A DNA stretch of 64,000 bases from an uncultured Cytophagaceae bacterium (GCA_903907745.1 CAIVPF010000052.1:1-64000), one strand, 5' to 3'. Positions 36,745 to 46,722 are shown, numbered from the stretch's first letter. Translations and numbers: made by a program. The notes: generated from the sequence alone by a model not told the origin.

Positions 36745-37983
36745 GTGGATATTTTCGAGAAAGTAGTTAATAATATGGGCCCGATTGGTGCCCATGCACA
36801 TTATTCACATCACTATTTTTCATTTCCAAAATTGACCGGCGAATTAGGTCCCCGCATGACCTTCATGGGAAAAGAAATGCTTAATTGGTCTTTAAACAAC
36901 TATTTAGGTTTAGCCAATCACCCTGAGGTTCGCCAAGCAGATGCCGATGCAGCCGCCAAATATGGTTTAGCGTATCCAATGGGTGCTCGGATGATGTCTG
37001 GAAATACCGATGAACATGAGGAATTTGAGCGTCAATTGGCCGAATTTGTTGGCAAAGAGGATGCATTTCTATTGAATTACGGGTATCAAGGTGTCATGTC
37101 GATCATCGAATGTATGGTCGACCATCGTGATGTTATCGTATATGATGCAGAGTCACATGCCTGCCTGATTGATGGAATTCGTTTACACAAAGCCAAAATG
37201 GGGGATTATTATAAATTCAACCATAATGACATGGATTCCTTGCGTAAAAATTTAGAACGTGCCTCCAAGCGAGTAGCTGAAACGGGAGGCGGGATTTTAG
37301 TGATTACAGAAGGTGTTTTTGGAATGTCGGGAAAAGTAGGTGCATTAGATAAGATTGTAGAACTAAAGAAGGAATTCGATTTCCGATTGTTAGTCGATGA
37401 TGCACATGGATTTGGTACCATGGGAGCGCATGGACGCGGGGTAGGTGAATTTTTAGATTGTACGGAGGGAATTGATTTATATTTTTCGACTTTCGCTAAG
37501 TCAATGGCCGCAATTGGGGCTTTTGTTGCCGCACCGAAGGACATCATCATGTACCTAAAGTACAACATGCGTTCTCAAACCTATGCAAAGGCGCTTCCGA
37601 TGCCCTTTGTTATCGGAGGAATGAAACGTTTAGAGCTAATTAAAAAACATCCCGAGTTAAGATCTAAATTGTGGGAAAATGTAAAAGCTTTACAAGAAGG
37701 GTTAAGAGCAAAAGGTTTTGACATCGGGGAAACAGCTTCACCCGTAACACCTGTGTTTTTACATGGAGATTATGATATTGCAGCTGTGACTTCTTTAGTC
37801 CGTGATTTACGCGAAAACATGGGAATCTTCTGTAGTATCGTCGTGTATCCAGTCGTTCCAAAGGGCCAAATTATGTTGCGAATCATTCCGACATCCTCTC
37901 ATACGCTCGAAGATATTACGTATACGACTGAATGTTTTGCGGAAGTTCAAAAAAGGCTGAAAGCGGGTTACTATAAGGCTTAA
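36745..37983 (+). CDS. spt: Serine palmitoyltransferase / alpha-oxoamine synthase family aminotransferase
   Basis: NWSLNNYLGLANHPEVRQADADAAAKYG; LLVDDAHGFGTMGAHGRGVGEF; STFAKSMAAIGAFVA. GTG start. Confidence 0.9.
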   Translation: MDIFEKVVNNMGPIGAHAHYSHHYFSFPKLTGELGPRMTFMGKEMLNWSLNNYLGLANHPEVRQADADAAAKYGLAYPMGARMMSGNTDEHEEFERQLAEFVGKEDAFLLNYGYQGVMSIIECMVDHRDVIVYDAESHACLIDGIRLHKAKMGDYYKFNHNDMDSLRKNLERASKRVAETGGGILVITEGVFGMSGKVGALDKIVELKKEFDFRLLVDDAHGFGTMGAHGRGVGEFLDCTEGIDLYFSTFAKSMAAIGAFVAAPKDIIMYLKYNMRSQTYAKALPMPFVIGGMKRLELIKKHPELRSKLWENVKALQEGLRAKGFDIGETASPVTPVFLHGDYDIAAVTSLVRDLRENMGIFCSIVVYPVVPKGQIMLRIIPTSSHTLEDITYTTECFAEVQKRLKAGYYKA

Positions 37984-37990
37984 AAAGCGA

Positions 37991-38045
37991 TTTTTGTAAT
38001 ATTTTAGGTTTTTTTTAACTTTTTTAACTTTTTTTTGTCTTTTTT
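37991..38045. other. Helically phased T-tract array (predicted curved DNA)
   Basis: T8 38009-38016, T6 38020-38025, T8 38029-38036, T6 38040-38045, centres exactly 10 bp apart; preceded by T5 37991-37995 and T4 38002-38005. Confidence 0.8.
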
Positions 38046-38056
38046 AATTGAAATAA

Positions 38057-38087
38057 TTTGCGAGAATTAAAAATTTGGCTAAATTTC
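38057..38087 (+). promoter_or_regulatory. Candidate promoter of the Hc1-like gene (TTTG-N19-TAAATTTC)
   Basis: -33 TTTG at 38057-38060; -7 TAAATTTC at 38080-38087, one mismatch to TAnnTTTG. Confidence 0.5.
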
Positions 38088-38154
38088 GTATTATAAACGC
38101 TTTAAACGGCGAATAAAGACAATCTAAATTTTTTACAACCTAAAATTAATTATT

Positions 38155-38334
38155 ATGAGCAGATTTGCACAAGTGAAGGACCTAGTTACTTCTTTAGAAT
38201 CAGATTTCGAAAAATTCTACGAAAAAGGAAATCAAGCTGCGGGAACTCGCGTAAGAGGAGGCCTTCAACAATTGAAAACTTTGGCACAAGAAATTCGTAC
38301 TGAAGTTCAAAACAAAAAGAACGGAGGAAATTAA
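38155..38334 (+). CDS. Histone H1-like (Hc1) small DNA-binding protein
   Basis: 59 aa, MSRFAQVKDLVTSLESDFEKFYEKGNQAAGTRVRGGLQQLKTLAQEIRTEVQNKKNGGN. Missed by the ORF-track cutoff. Confidence 0.88.
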   Translation: MSRFAQVKDLVTSLESDFEKFYEKGNQAAGTRVRGGLQQLKTLAQEIRTEVQNKKNGGN

Positions 38335-38349
38335 TTTTCCCTACTTCAT

Positions 38350-38382
38350 AAAAAAAGGCTCGAGAAATCGAGCCTTTTTTTA
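38350..38382. terminator. Bidirectional rho-independent terminator (Hc1-like gene / MaoC gene)
   Basis: AAAAAAA-GGCTCGA-GAAA-TCGAGCC-TTTTTTT. Confidence 0.93.
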
Positions 38383-38384
38383 TG

Positions 38385-38789
38385 TCAAAACTTATTTACG
38401 TGCATTGCCGTGGCAAGTCCATCCACCATTAATTTACCTCTTTCTAACTCAAATACCTGTGTGCTTACCTCTGCCGTATGTTTTTCACGGTTAATAGTAA
38501 GCACCTCGAAAGCTGCCCGGTAGTTTTGTCCAACAAATAATGGACGTTTGAATTCAGTAATTTGTTTGACGTACACACTTCCTTCACCCGGGAATTCCAT
38601 TCCCATAACTCTTGAAAATACGCTTGCAATCAATGCACCATGAATAATTGGCTTTTTGAATGGCGTTTGGGCCGCATAAACTTCATCCCAATGCAAAGGA
38701 TTAAAATCACCTGAAATTTTACAAAATTCATTCACCTGTTTTTGGCTAAATGAAAATTCAATTTCGTACCGATCTCCAATTTGATACAT
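38385..38789 (-). CDS. MaoC-like hot-dog dehydratase
   Basis: FCKISGDFNPLHWDEVYAAQTPFKKPIIHGALIASVFSRVMG. Confidence 0.92.
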   Translation of the reverse strand: MYQIGDRYEIEFSFSQKQVNEFCKISGDFNPLHWDEVYAAQTPFKKPIIHGALIASVFSRVMGMEFPGEGSVYVKQITEFKRPLFVGQNYRAAFEVLTINREKHTAEVSTQVFELERGKLMVDGLATAMHVNKF

Positions 38790-38830
38790 ATAGCTTAAAA
38801 TTAATTAAATTGCGCCTCGAAAATTAAGGC

Positions 38831-39679
38831 ATGGTTTATTTTATATTGAATCCTAATTCTGGTAACAAAAGTACAGCAAGCAAAGGGCAAATGATGGAAT
38901 ATTTAAAAAAAATTCCAAATTCGGCACTTCTTCTTACCGAATATCCTGGCCATGGTCATCATTTAGCCCAAGAAATAAAGAAAACAAAACCCGACCGCAT
39001 CGTTGCTATCGGTGGTGATGGTACGATAAATGAAATAGCATCAGCACTTACAAGTGATCAAATTTCCCTGGGCATCATTCCTTTGGGTTCAGGCAATGGC
39101 CTGGCGAGGCATTTGGGCATTCCCATGGATTTCAAAAAGGCATGCCAGGTAGCCATCTCAGGGACAATGGATGAAATTGATGTACTTACTTGGAATGGTC
39201 AAGCTTTTTTTTGTACGGCAGGAATAGGATTTGACGCAAAAGTGGCTCAGGACTTTGCCTTAAAAAATGGTAGAGGCCTGAATAATTATATCCGCGCGAC
39301 ATTAGAAAATTCCTTATCCTACAGGCCTATCGAAATTACACAGAAAGGAACCAAAGAAATGATCTTTTCAATGACCTTTGCCAATGCGAACCAGTTTGGC
39401 AACAATGCCTATATTTCACCCAATTCTGACCTTCAAGATGCCCTTTTCGAGGTAATTAAAATCAAACCCATCCATTTTATTGAAAAAATGGAACTTGGAA
39501 TTAGACTATTTTCAAAAGGAATCCCCAAGCACCCAAAAATCGATATTCAAAGCCTTAATTCCTTCGATTGTGAAGCCCCAGTTGGCATTCCTTATCACAT
39601 CGATGGAGAATCCAAAATACTTGACAGACCCAAGATAGAAATTCGGACCTTTCCAAAAAATTTAAAAATTATTCACTAA
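38831..39679 (+). CDS. YegS/diacylglycerol kinase-like lipid kinase
   Basis: LNPNSGNKSTASKG; VAIGGDGTINEIASALT; LGIIPLGSGNGLARHLGIP. Confidence 0.93.
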   Translation: MVYFILNPNSGNKSTASKGQMMEYLKKIPNSALLLTEYPGHGHHLAQEIKKTKPDRIVAIGGDGTINEIASALTSDQISLGIIPLGSGNGLARHLGIPMDFKKACQVAISGTMDEIDVLTWNGQAFFCTAGIGFDAKVAQDFALKNGRGLNNYIRATLENSLSYRPIEITQKGTKEMIFSMTFANANQFGNNAYISPNSDLQDALFEVIKIKPIHFIEKMELGIRLFSKGIPKHPKIDIQSLNSFDCEAPVGIPYHIDGESKILDRPKIEIRTFPKNLKIIH

Positions 39680-39762
39680 GTCACTAATATTTTTAAATTA
39701 GGTTAACGAGCTGATTTTCAATTAGTTAAAATGTTTATTACCTAAAATCAATAAAATCTTTG

Positions 39763-39818
39763 AAAAAAAATACGTTTTTTATTCAAAAAAAAATTGATTT
39801 TTTTTATTTGATTTTTTT
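39763..39818. other. Alternating A/T-tract cluster upstream of dnaA (predicted bent/AT-rich DNA)
   Basis: A8 39763-39770, T6 39775-39780, A9 39785-39793, T8 39798-39805, T7 39812-39818; centres about 11-13 bp apart. Confidence 0.65.
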
Positions 39819-39921
39819 AAGTCAAAATGGGTTTAAGCAGTACATTAATTGAACAATTTTTAGTTCCAAATTTTATTGCATCTTTTTTTCAAAAAAAAAG
39901 CAGTTTTTTATTTTTTTACAA

Positions 39922-39952
39922 TTTGCTTCGACCCCGAATTTTACTATTTTTG
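39922..39952 (+). promoter_or_regulatory. Candidate dnaA promoter (TTTG-N19-TATTTTTG)
   Basis: TTTG 39922-39925 and TATTTTTG 39945-39952 match the Bacteroidota consensus; leader of about 120 nt. Confidence 0.6.
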
Positions 39953-40079
39953 TCTCCCCGCTAAATAAAACTTTTTAAGTTTTTAGTAGAATCAGCCATT
40001 ATTTGAAATTTATAAAACAAAAAGGTAGTTTTTGCCAATTTTGGTAAAACTTCCCATGGAATTAGTATCTTAAAAATTT

Positions 40080-41495
40080 ATGCAAACAATAGTTCAAGAG
40101 TTATGGAATAAGTGCCTTAGAATCATCCGCGATGATATCTCTGAGCAAAATTTCACGACCTGGTTTGCGCCCATCGTTCCGATTAAATTTGTCAATGATA
40201 CCCTAACGATACAAGTACCCTCCCAATTCTTTTATGAATGGCTGGAGGAGAATTATGTATCTGTGTTTAGAAAGGCGATTGATCAAGTAATCGGAAAAAA
40301 TGGAATGCTTGAATATTCAATCGTAGTGGACAAAGGGGATCGGAAAAACCCACCTATTACATTTAACCTTCCAAACAGTGCTTCACCTGCTTCAAATTCA
40401 AGTGCTTCTCATTTAATCCAACGAAATCCATTCCAATTTAAGGACTTGGATTCTCTTGAACTTGATTCTTATTTAATCCCAAAATATACATTCGATAAAT
40501 TTATTGAAGGAGATTGTAATCGCTTAGGTCGCGCCGCCGGATTAGCGGTTGCCGATAAACCTGGACTAACTTCATTTAATCCACTAATGATTTATGGAGG
40601 AGTGGGCCTAGGAAAAACGCACTTAATTCAGGCGATTGGAAATCAAATTAAAGATCAATTTCCTGATAAATTCGTGTTATATGTGTCCACGGAAAAGTTT
40701 ACAAACCAATTTGTAAATGCCATCCGTAATAATTCAATTGAAACATTTACTAATTTCTACCTCCAAGTGGATGTTTTGATTATCGATGATGTTCAATTCC
40801 TATCCGGAAAAGAAAAGACACAAGAAACTTTCTTTAATATATTCAATCATTTGCATCAATCAGGCAAGCAAATCATTCTATCCTCTGACCGCGCACCACG
40901 TGATTTAGCCGGTATGGAAGATCGGTTGCTAAGTCGTTTCAAATGGGGCTTAACCGCAGATTTACAGCAACCTGATTTCGAAACCCGCATCGCCATTATT
41001 CAAAAGAAATTACAAGATGATGGAATTCACATTAATTTGGAGGTACTCGAGTATTTAGCTCATTCCATCCAAACCAATGTACGTGAATTAGAAGGTGTAA
41101 TCATTTCCTTAATGGCTCAGGCCTCCTTGACCCGCAAGGAAATCGACTTAGAATTAGCTAAATCGACCCTCAAAAGCATCGTAAACGACCAAGAAAAAGA
41201 ATTAAGCGTAGATAATATTTTAGATGTCGTTACCCTTCATTTCGATGTTGATCTAGAAACTTTACAAGGAAAATGCCGGAAAAAAGAAAATGTTTTTCCT
41301 AGACAAGTAGCCATGTACATGTTAAAAGAATTAACTAATCTACCATTAAAGTCCATTGGTTACCATTTTGGGGGAAGAGATCACAGTACAGTCATTCATG
41401 CCGTGCAAAGTATTTCAGAAGCTATGGCATCAGATAAATCGGTTGAAAAAACCGTCCGAAAACTTTTTAACCGATTTAATGTCGCACAAAACTAA
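40080..41495 (+). CDS. dnaA: Chromosomal replication initiator DnaA
   Basis: YGGVGLGKTHLIQAIGNQ; VDVLIIDDVQFLSGKEKTQETFFNIFN; GGRDHSTVIHAV signature. Confidence 0.98.
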   Translation: MQTIVQELWNKCLRIIRDDISEQNFTTWFAPIVPIKFVNDTLTIQVPSQFFYEWLEENYVSVFRKAIDQVIGKNGMLEYSIVVDKGDRKNPPITFNLPNSASPASNSSASHLIQRNPFQFKDLDSLELDSYLIPKYTFDKFIEGDCNRLGRAAGLAVADKPGLTSFNPLMIYGGVGLGKTHLIQAIGNQIKDQFPDKFVLYVSTEKFTNQFVNAIRNNSIETFTNFYLQVDVLIIDDVQFLSGKEKTQETFFNIFNHLHQSGKQIILSSDRAPRDLAGMEDRLLSRFKWGLTADLQQPDFETRIAIIQKKLQDDGIHINLEVLEYLAHSIQTNVRELEGVIISLMAQASLTRKEIDLELAKSTLKSIVNDQEKELSVDNILDVVTLHFDVDLETLQGKCRKKENVFPRQVAMYMLKELTNLPLKSIGYHFGGRDHSTVIHAVQSISEAMASDKSVEKTVRKLFNRFNVAQN

Positions 41496-41520
41496 AAAAG
41501 AGGCTTTCGCCTCTTTTTTT
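41495..41520. terminator. Rho-independent terminator between dnaA and recA
   Basis: AAAAAAGAGGC-TTTC-GCCTCTTTTTTT. Confidence 0.92.
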
Positions 41521-41538
41521 ATTCAATCAATAGACCTC

Positions 41539-42594
41539 CTATTCCTTTACATCTTTATCTAATAACACATTTTCATTCCCCTTGATCTTTTCCTTGATTT
41601 TAACCTCCAATTCATCCATCAATTCTGGATTATCTTTAATTAAATCCTTAACTGCATCTCTTCCTTGCCCTAAACGATTTCCATTGTAAGAAAACCAAGA
41701 ACCTGATTTATCAATTACACCTAAGTCGACACCTAAGTCTATAATCTCTCCAGCTTTGGAAATCCCTTCGCCATACATGATATCAAATTCAACCACCTTA
41801 AATGGAGGCGCTAATTTATTTTTCACTACCTTAACGCGGGTTCTATTGCCCGTAATGGAATCAGCACTTTCCTTAATTTGACCAGCCCGACGAATATCCA
41901 AACGCACCGAAGCATAAAATTTCAATGCATTTCCCCCCGTAGTCGTTTCCGGCGAACCGAACATTACGCCAATTTTATCCCGCAATTGATTAATAAAAAT
42001 ACAGCAACAACCCGTCTTGTTAATCGTTCCCGTTAATTTACGTAGCGCCTGAGACATCAAGCGAGCCTGTAATCCCATCTTAGAATCACCCATCTCCCCT
42101 TCAATCTCCGCTTTAGGAACCAAAGCTGCCACCGAGTCAATCACAATGATATCAATCGCTCCCGAACTAATTAAATGTTCGGCAATCTCCAATGCCTGCT
42201 CGCCATTATCTGGCTGAGAAATCAATAAATTCTCCGTATCAATCCCTAATTTCTCTGCATAGGCCCGATCAAAAGCATGTTCCGCATCCACAAAAGCTGC
42301 CAAACCACCCGCCTTTTGCGCCTCAGCAATGCAATGCAAGGTCAATGTCGTTTTACCCGAAGATTCTGGACCATAAATTTCAACCACACGACCGCGAGGA
42401 ACACCCCCGATACCTAAGGCTAAATCTAAACCCAATGATCCCGTTGAAATCACGGGAACATCCATCACCTTACTATCCGACAAGCGCATTACCGTGCCCT
42501 TACCATACGCTTTATCCAACTTCTCTAATGTCGTTTGAAGTGCCTTCAGCTTTTCTGCGGCTAAGCTAGTTACATCGCCTGATTGTTTTGCCAT
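41539..42594 (-). CDS. recA: Recombinase RecA
   Basis: [40 protein letters not shown]. Confidence 0.98.
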   Translation of the reverse strand: MAKQSGDVTSLAAEKLKALQTTLEKLDKAYGKGTVMRLSDSKVMDVPVISTGSLGLDLALGIGGVPRGRVVEIYGPESSGKTTLTLHCIAEAQKAGGLAAFVDAEHAFDRAYAEKLGIDTENLLISQPDNGEQALEIAEHLISSGAIDIIVIDSVAALVPKAEIEGEMGDSKMGLQARLMSQALRKLTGTINKTGCCCIFINQLRDKIGVMFGSPETTTGGNALKFYASVRLDIRRAGQIKESADSITGNRTRVKVVKNKLAPPFKVVEFDIMYGEGISKAGEIIDLGVDLGVIDKSGSWFSYNGNRLGQGRDAVKDLIKDNPELMDELEVKIKEKIKGNENVLLDKDVKE

Positions 42595-42640
42595 GATTTA
42601 TTTATTGATAAATTTGAGTGTTTCTTATTTGTAATTTCAA

Positions 42641-42667
42641 CTTACCTTGTAAGCCTAAACAAAAATA
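42641..42667 (-). promoter_or_regulatory. Candidate recA promoter -7 element plus dyad at the predicted start site
   Basis: Minus-strand TATTTTTG at 42660-42667, followed by dyad CTTAC-CTT-GTAAG at 42641-42653. Confidence 0.4.
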
Positions 42668-42748
42668 GGAAATACCACACAATATTTAATCAATTTCAAC
42701 GATAAACTACTTGGTAAAATAAGTTCAATTTTAAAAATCATAACCTGC

Positions 42749-43552
42749 GTGCCAAATTACCAATATCACCATAAAATCTTCTTTCTAATTATCAATATAC
42801 TGATACCCCTCTTCCACATTATCGCGCAGGACAGCTCCACGCTAATCGGTCAAGAACAATTAGAATATCGAATTCATTTAGGATTCATTAATGCCGCTCA
42901 AGCGACCATTAAAAGTTCTTCAAATACCATCAATATCGGTAATAAAACCACCCGTAAAATTGAAATAGAAGGCAAAACTGTAGGAATTTTGGATATGATC
43001 AGTCCTGTGGTTGATTATTGGTCAACGTACCTGGACGTCCAATCACGCGTACCTTTAAAAACGGAAATGAAGAAAAAAGAAGGACGCTATCGAAAAGAAG
43101 AAACGGTGATTTTTGACCATGAAAAGGGAATCGCCAAAATTAACTCCCCACAAAATACGCCCGTAGAAAAAAATATGGCCATAAGTAAAGGTATGTTAGA
43201 CATTATAGGTGGTTACTATTTTTTACGCGATAAAAACCTGAGTGACATGAAGCCAGGTCAAAAATTAAGTGCAAAAGTCCTGATGGATGGAAGTATATAT
43301 GAATTATGGTTTGTCGTAAAAGGTTTTGAAAAAGTAGAAGGGAAATTTGGTTCCAAAAACTGCATTCGAACTTCTTTGGTATTACCCAAAAACAATTTAT
43401 TTGAAGATAAGGATGCCATTCGACTTTGGATCAGTCAAGATAAATACCAAATCCCCTTCAAAATGGAAGTGAATCTGAAAATTGGCTTTTTAACCATCGA
43501 TTTAGAAAATTATCAAATTCAAAGCAAAGCCATATACACCCTAGCTCCGTAA
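42749..43552 (+). CDS. DUF3108 domain-containing secreted protein
   Basis: Signal-like N-terminus; EQLEYRIHLGFINAAQATIKSSSNTINIGNKTTRKIEIEGKT...SWARE-like C-terminal LWISQDKYQIPFKMEVNLKIGFLTIDL. Confidence 0.75.
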   Translation: MPNYQYHHKIFFLIINILIPLFHIIAQDSSTLIGQEQLEYRIHLGFINAAQATIKSSSNTINIGNKTTRKIEIEGKTVGILDMISPVVDYWSTYLDVQSRVPLKTEMKKKEGRYRKEETVIFDHEKGIAKINSPQNTPVEKNMAISKGMLDIIGGYYFLRDKNLSDMKPGQKLSAKVLMDGSIYELWFVVKGFEKVEGKFGSKNCIRTSLVLPKNNLFEDKDAIRLWISQDKYQIPFKMEVNLKIGFLTIDLENYQIQSKAIYTLAP

Positions 43553-44845
43553 TGCTTTTTGATAAACCTCCACCACCCTTTTACGTGCCATGTCATGGTC
43601 TACGATAGGTTTGGGGTAAGTAAATTCCATAAATTCAGGCACCCAATGTTTGACATATTCTAATTTAGGATCAAATTTTTGCATTTGTAAGGTCGGATTA
43701 AAAACCCTAAAATAAGGAGCCGCATCGCAACCCGAACCCGAAGCCCATTGCCAACCTCCATTATTCGCCGAAAAATCAAAATCTAATAACTTCTCTGCAA
43801 AATAAGCCTCTCCCCATCGCCAATCGATCAGTAAATGTTTGACCAAAAAACTTGCCACCACCATACGCACCCGATTGTGCATAAAACCCGTTTGATTTAA
43901 TTCACGCATACCCGCATCGACTAAAGGATAACCCGTCCTCCCCGCTCGCCAAGCCTCAAATTCAGCCTCATTATTACGCCAAACGATGCGATCATATTCC
44001 TTTCTAAACGCTTTGCCCTCACCTACTTGAGGAAAATGATGCAAAATAGAAAAATAAAAATCTCGCCAAATTAATTCGTTCAACCACGTTTCTGATTTTC
44101 CCAAAGCTCTCAAAACCAAAGATCGAATGGAGATCGTACCAAATCGTAAATGCACGGATAAGCGAGATGTTCCTGGTAATGCCGGGTAATCCCGATTTGC
44201 CTGATACTGTTGGATCAATTCATCCGCCACCAAATCATTCGGAAATGTAATACCTGCGGGTTCGAAACCTAAATCAAGTAAGCTCGGCATTGGAAATTTA
44301 ATGGCTAAATAATTTTTACCATATTCAGAACCGTAGCTGCTCACAGGATGCTGAGCCAAACGCTCTTTCCATTTTCGAGAATAGGGAGTAAAAACTGTAT
44401 AAGGAGTGCCTTGGCCACTTAAAAGTTCGGATTTTTCAAAAACAACTTGATCTTTAAACGAATGAAAGGCAATGCCTTGGCCTTGAGCCCAACCCTTGAT
44501 ATTCGAATCTCTTTCCACGCCATAGTGTTCATAATCATGATTGCAATAAATAGCTTGAATGGAATATTGAGTCGAAATTTCTTGAAATGCCTTCAATGGA
44601 CTGTCATGCAATACGAACACATCAGCCCCCAAGGCTTTCAATTGATCTTTAATTTTCTGAATGGCTCGATGAATAAATTCTACCCGCGCATCTTTTTTTG
44701 ATGGCAAACGATTTAAAATAGTTGGATCAAAAATAAAAATAGGTAAAACCGGAAACTCCCCAGACAAAGCTTGGAATAATCCACAATTGTCCTCCAGTCG
44801 TAAATCCCTTCGAAACCAAAAAATCGAGACTTTATTCATGTACAA
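43541..44845 (-). CDS. phr: Cryptochrome/photolyase family protein (deoxyribodipyrimidine photolyase)
   Basis: SIFWFRRDLRLEDNCGLFQAL; FDFSANNGGWQWASGSGCDAAPYFRVFNP. Confidence 0.93.
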   Translation of the reverse strand: MYMNKVSIFWFRRDLRLEDNCGLFQALSGEFPVLPIFIFDPTILNRLPSKKDARVEFIHRAIQKIKDQLKALGADVFVLHDSPLKAFQEISTQYSIQAIYCNHDYEHYGVERDSNIKGWAQGQGIAFHSFKDQVVFEKSELLSGQGTPYTVFTPYSRKWKERLAQHPVSSYGSEYGKNYLAIKFPMPSLLDLGFEPAGITFPNDLVADELIQQYQANRDYPALPGTSRLSVHLRFGTISIRSLVLRALGKSETWLNELIWRDFYFSILHHFPQVGEGKAFRKEYDRIVWRNNEAEFEAWRAGRTGYPLVDAGMRELNQTGFMHNRVRMVVASFLVKHLLIDWRWGEAYFAEKLLDFDFSANNGGWQWASGSGCDAAPYFRVFNPTLQMQKFDPKLEYVKHWVPEFMEFTYPKPIVDHDMARKRVVEVYQKALRS

Positions 44846-44899
44846 ATATAGGTTTAAAAGCTAACAAAGCGGATTCGTATTTGTTTTAAAAAATTTACC

Positions 44900-44931
44900 T
44901 TGACAAGCCCCCTTTGAAAAGTGTATATTTG
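44900..44931 (+). promoter_or_regulatory. Candidate queA promoter (TTG-N21-TATATTTG)
   Basis: TTGACA from 44900 and TATATTTG at 44924-44931, upstream of ATG 44960. Confidence 0.6.
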
Positions 44932-44959
44932 TAAAATACACATATCAAAACCCATCCGA

Positions 44960-46012
44960 ATGAAATTATCTGAATTCAGATTTGATTTACCTCAAAGTTT
45001 AATTGCACTTAATCCAACCGAAAATCGCGAAGATGCGCGCATGATGGTGATTAATCGAAAAGAGAAAACCATTGAACATAAAAAATTCACTGATATCATC
45101 GATTATTTTGGTGAAGGTGATGTTTTAGTAACAAATAATACGAAAGTTTTCCCAGCACGATTATACGGAAATAAAGAGAAAACGGGTGCTCAAATTGAAG
45201 TGTTTTTATTACGTGAATTAAATAGAGAGCATCGTTTATGGGATGTGTTGGTAGATCCCGCACGAAAAATTCGCGTTGGAAATAAATTATATTTTGGTGA
45301 TTCAGACTTAGTGGCGGAGGTCATTGACAACACAACCTCTCGAGGTCGTACCATTCGCTTTTTGTACGATGGAGATCATGATGCCTTAATGGAAGCGATA
45401 CATGAATTAGGCGAAACACCTCTCCCCGAAGAAATTCGGTCGAAGCGGGAGGCCACCGAAGATGATCGGGAGCGTTTCCAAACGATTTATGCAGAACATG
45501 TAGGGGCTGTAGCGGCACCAACTGCCGGTTTGCACTTTTCGAAAATCGTCATGAAAAAAATGGAATTAAATGGTGTTCAATTTTCACCGATTACCTTGCA
45601 TGTTGGCTTAGGTACTTTCCGCCATGTTGACGTAGAAGATTTAACCAAGCATAAAACAGATTCCGAGCATTTCATGATTAATGAGGATACCTGTAAATTT
45701 GTGAATGACGCTATTGACAACAAAAAGAAGGTTTTAGCCATTGGCACTACGGTGATGAAGGCATTGGAATCATCTGTATCCGCGAGTGGTCATTTAAAGC
45801 CGATTAATAGTTGGACCGATAAGTTCATCTTCCCTCCTTACGAATTCAAAATACCTTCTGCTTTATTAACGAATTTCCACCTTCCTGAATCCATTTTGTT
45901 AATGATGGCTTCCGCATTTGGCGGGTACGAATTAGTACAAGAAGCTTACAAACAAGCCATTAAGGAAAAATATCGCTTCTTCAGTTATGGAGATGTGATG
46001 TTAATTATTTAA
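44960..46012 (+). CDS. queA: tRNA preQ1(34) S-adenosylmethionine ribosyltransferase-isomerase QueA
   Basis: [41 protein letters not shown]. Start moved to 44960. Confidence 0.96.
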   Translation: MKLSEFRFDLPQSLIALNPTENREDARMMVINRKEKTIEHKKFTDIIDYFGEGDVLVTNNTKVFPARLYGNKEKTGAQIEVFLLRELNREHRLWDVLVDPARKIRVGNKLYFGDSDLVAEVIDNTTSRGRTIRFLYDGDHDALMEAIHELGETPLPEEIRSKREATEDDRERFQTIYAEHVGAVAAPTAGLHFSKIVMKKMELNGVQFSPITLHVGLGTFRHVDVEDLTKHKTDSEHFMINEDTCKFVNDAIDNKKKVLAIGTTVMKALESSVSASGHLKPINSWTDKFIFPPYEFKIPSALLTNFHLPESILLMMASAFGGYELVQEAYKQAIKEKYRFFSYGDVMLII

Positions 46013-46021
46013 AGACATACA

Positions 46022-46720
46022 TTGAAAAAATTTGCCATTATTGTCGCTGGAGGAAAAGGTCAACGCATGAATAGCGCGATCCCGAAACAATTTTTGCTGC
46101 TCCAAGGCAAACCGGTTTTGTTTCATACCTTGAAACAATTCAAATTGGCAGACCCAAATATCGAACTCATTTTAGTTTTGCCCAAGAATCAATTTGATTT
46201 TTGGGCAAATTTATGTCTGAGCCATCCTGAAATCCACATAGAGACACCGCATCTTCTTGTAGAAGGAGGAGAAACGCGCTTTCATTCGAGTCAACAAGGC
46301 ATTCAAGCAATCTCATGGGATAAAGATAGCCTCGTTGCTATTCATGATGGCGTGAGGCCTTTGGTTGATCCAAATCAAATACAAGCCGCATTTCACGTGG
46401 CCAACGAAAAGGGAAATGCGGTCTTAGCCGTAGCCAGCAAAGATTCGATTCGGAAATGGGATGCGAAAGCGAATCGCTATATTCAAATAGCTAGAGAGGA
46501 TATTCAACTCATACAAACACCCCAAGTTTTTTTATTAAACGACCTTAAAAAGGCATTCCAACAAGCCTATAACCCTTTATTCACCGATGATGCTAGTGTC
46601 GTAGAATCACTAGGCATTAAAATCAATTTAGTTCCAGGATCTTATACAAATATTAAAATCACAAATCCTGAGGATTTGTTAATTGCCGACCAATTTTTAT
46701 CCGCCTCTAAAACAAATTAA
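46022..46720 (+). CDS. ispD: 2-C-methyl-D-erythritol 4-phosphate cytidylyltransferase
   Basis: IIVAGGKGQRMNSAIPKQFLLLQGKPVLFHTL; AIHDGVRPLVD. TTG start. Confidence 0.95.
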   Translation: MKKFAIIVAGGKGQRMNSAIPKQFLLLQGKPVLFHTLKQFKLADPNIELILVLPKNQFDFWANLCLSHPEIHIETPHLLVEGGETRFHSSQQGIQAISWDKDSLVAIHDGVRPLVDPNQIQAAFHVANEKGNAVLAVASKDSIRKWDAKANRYIQIAREDIQLIQTPQVFLLNDLKKAFQQAYNPLFTDDASVVESLGIKINLVPGSYTNIKITNPEDLLIADQFLSASKTN

Positions 46721-46722
46721 GC

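Noticed and set aside
44921-44959. Upstream queA start ([13 protein letters not shown])
   Set aside because: Overlaps the candidate TATATTTG promoter element; QueA homology begins at MKLSEFRF.
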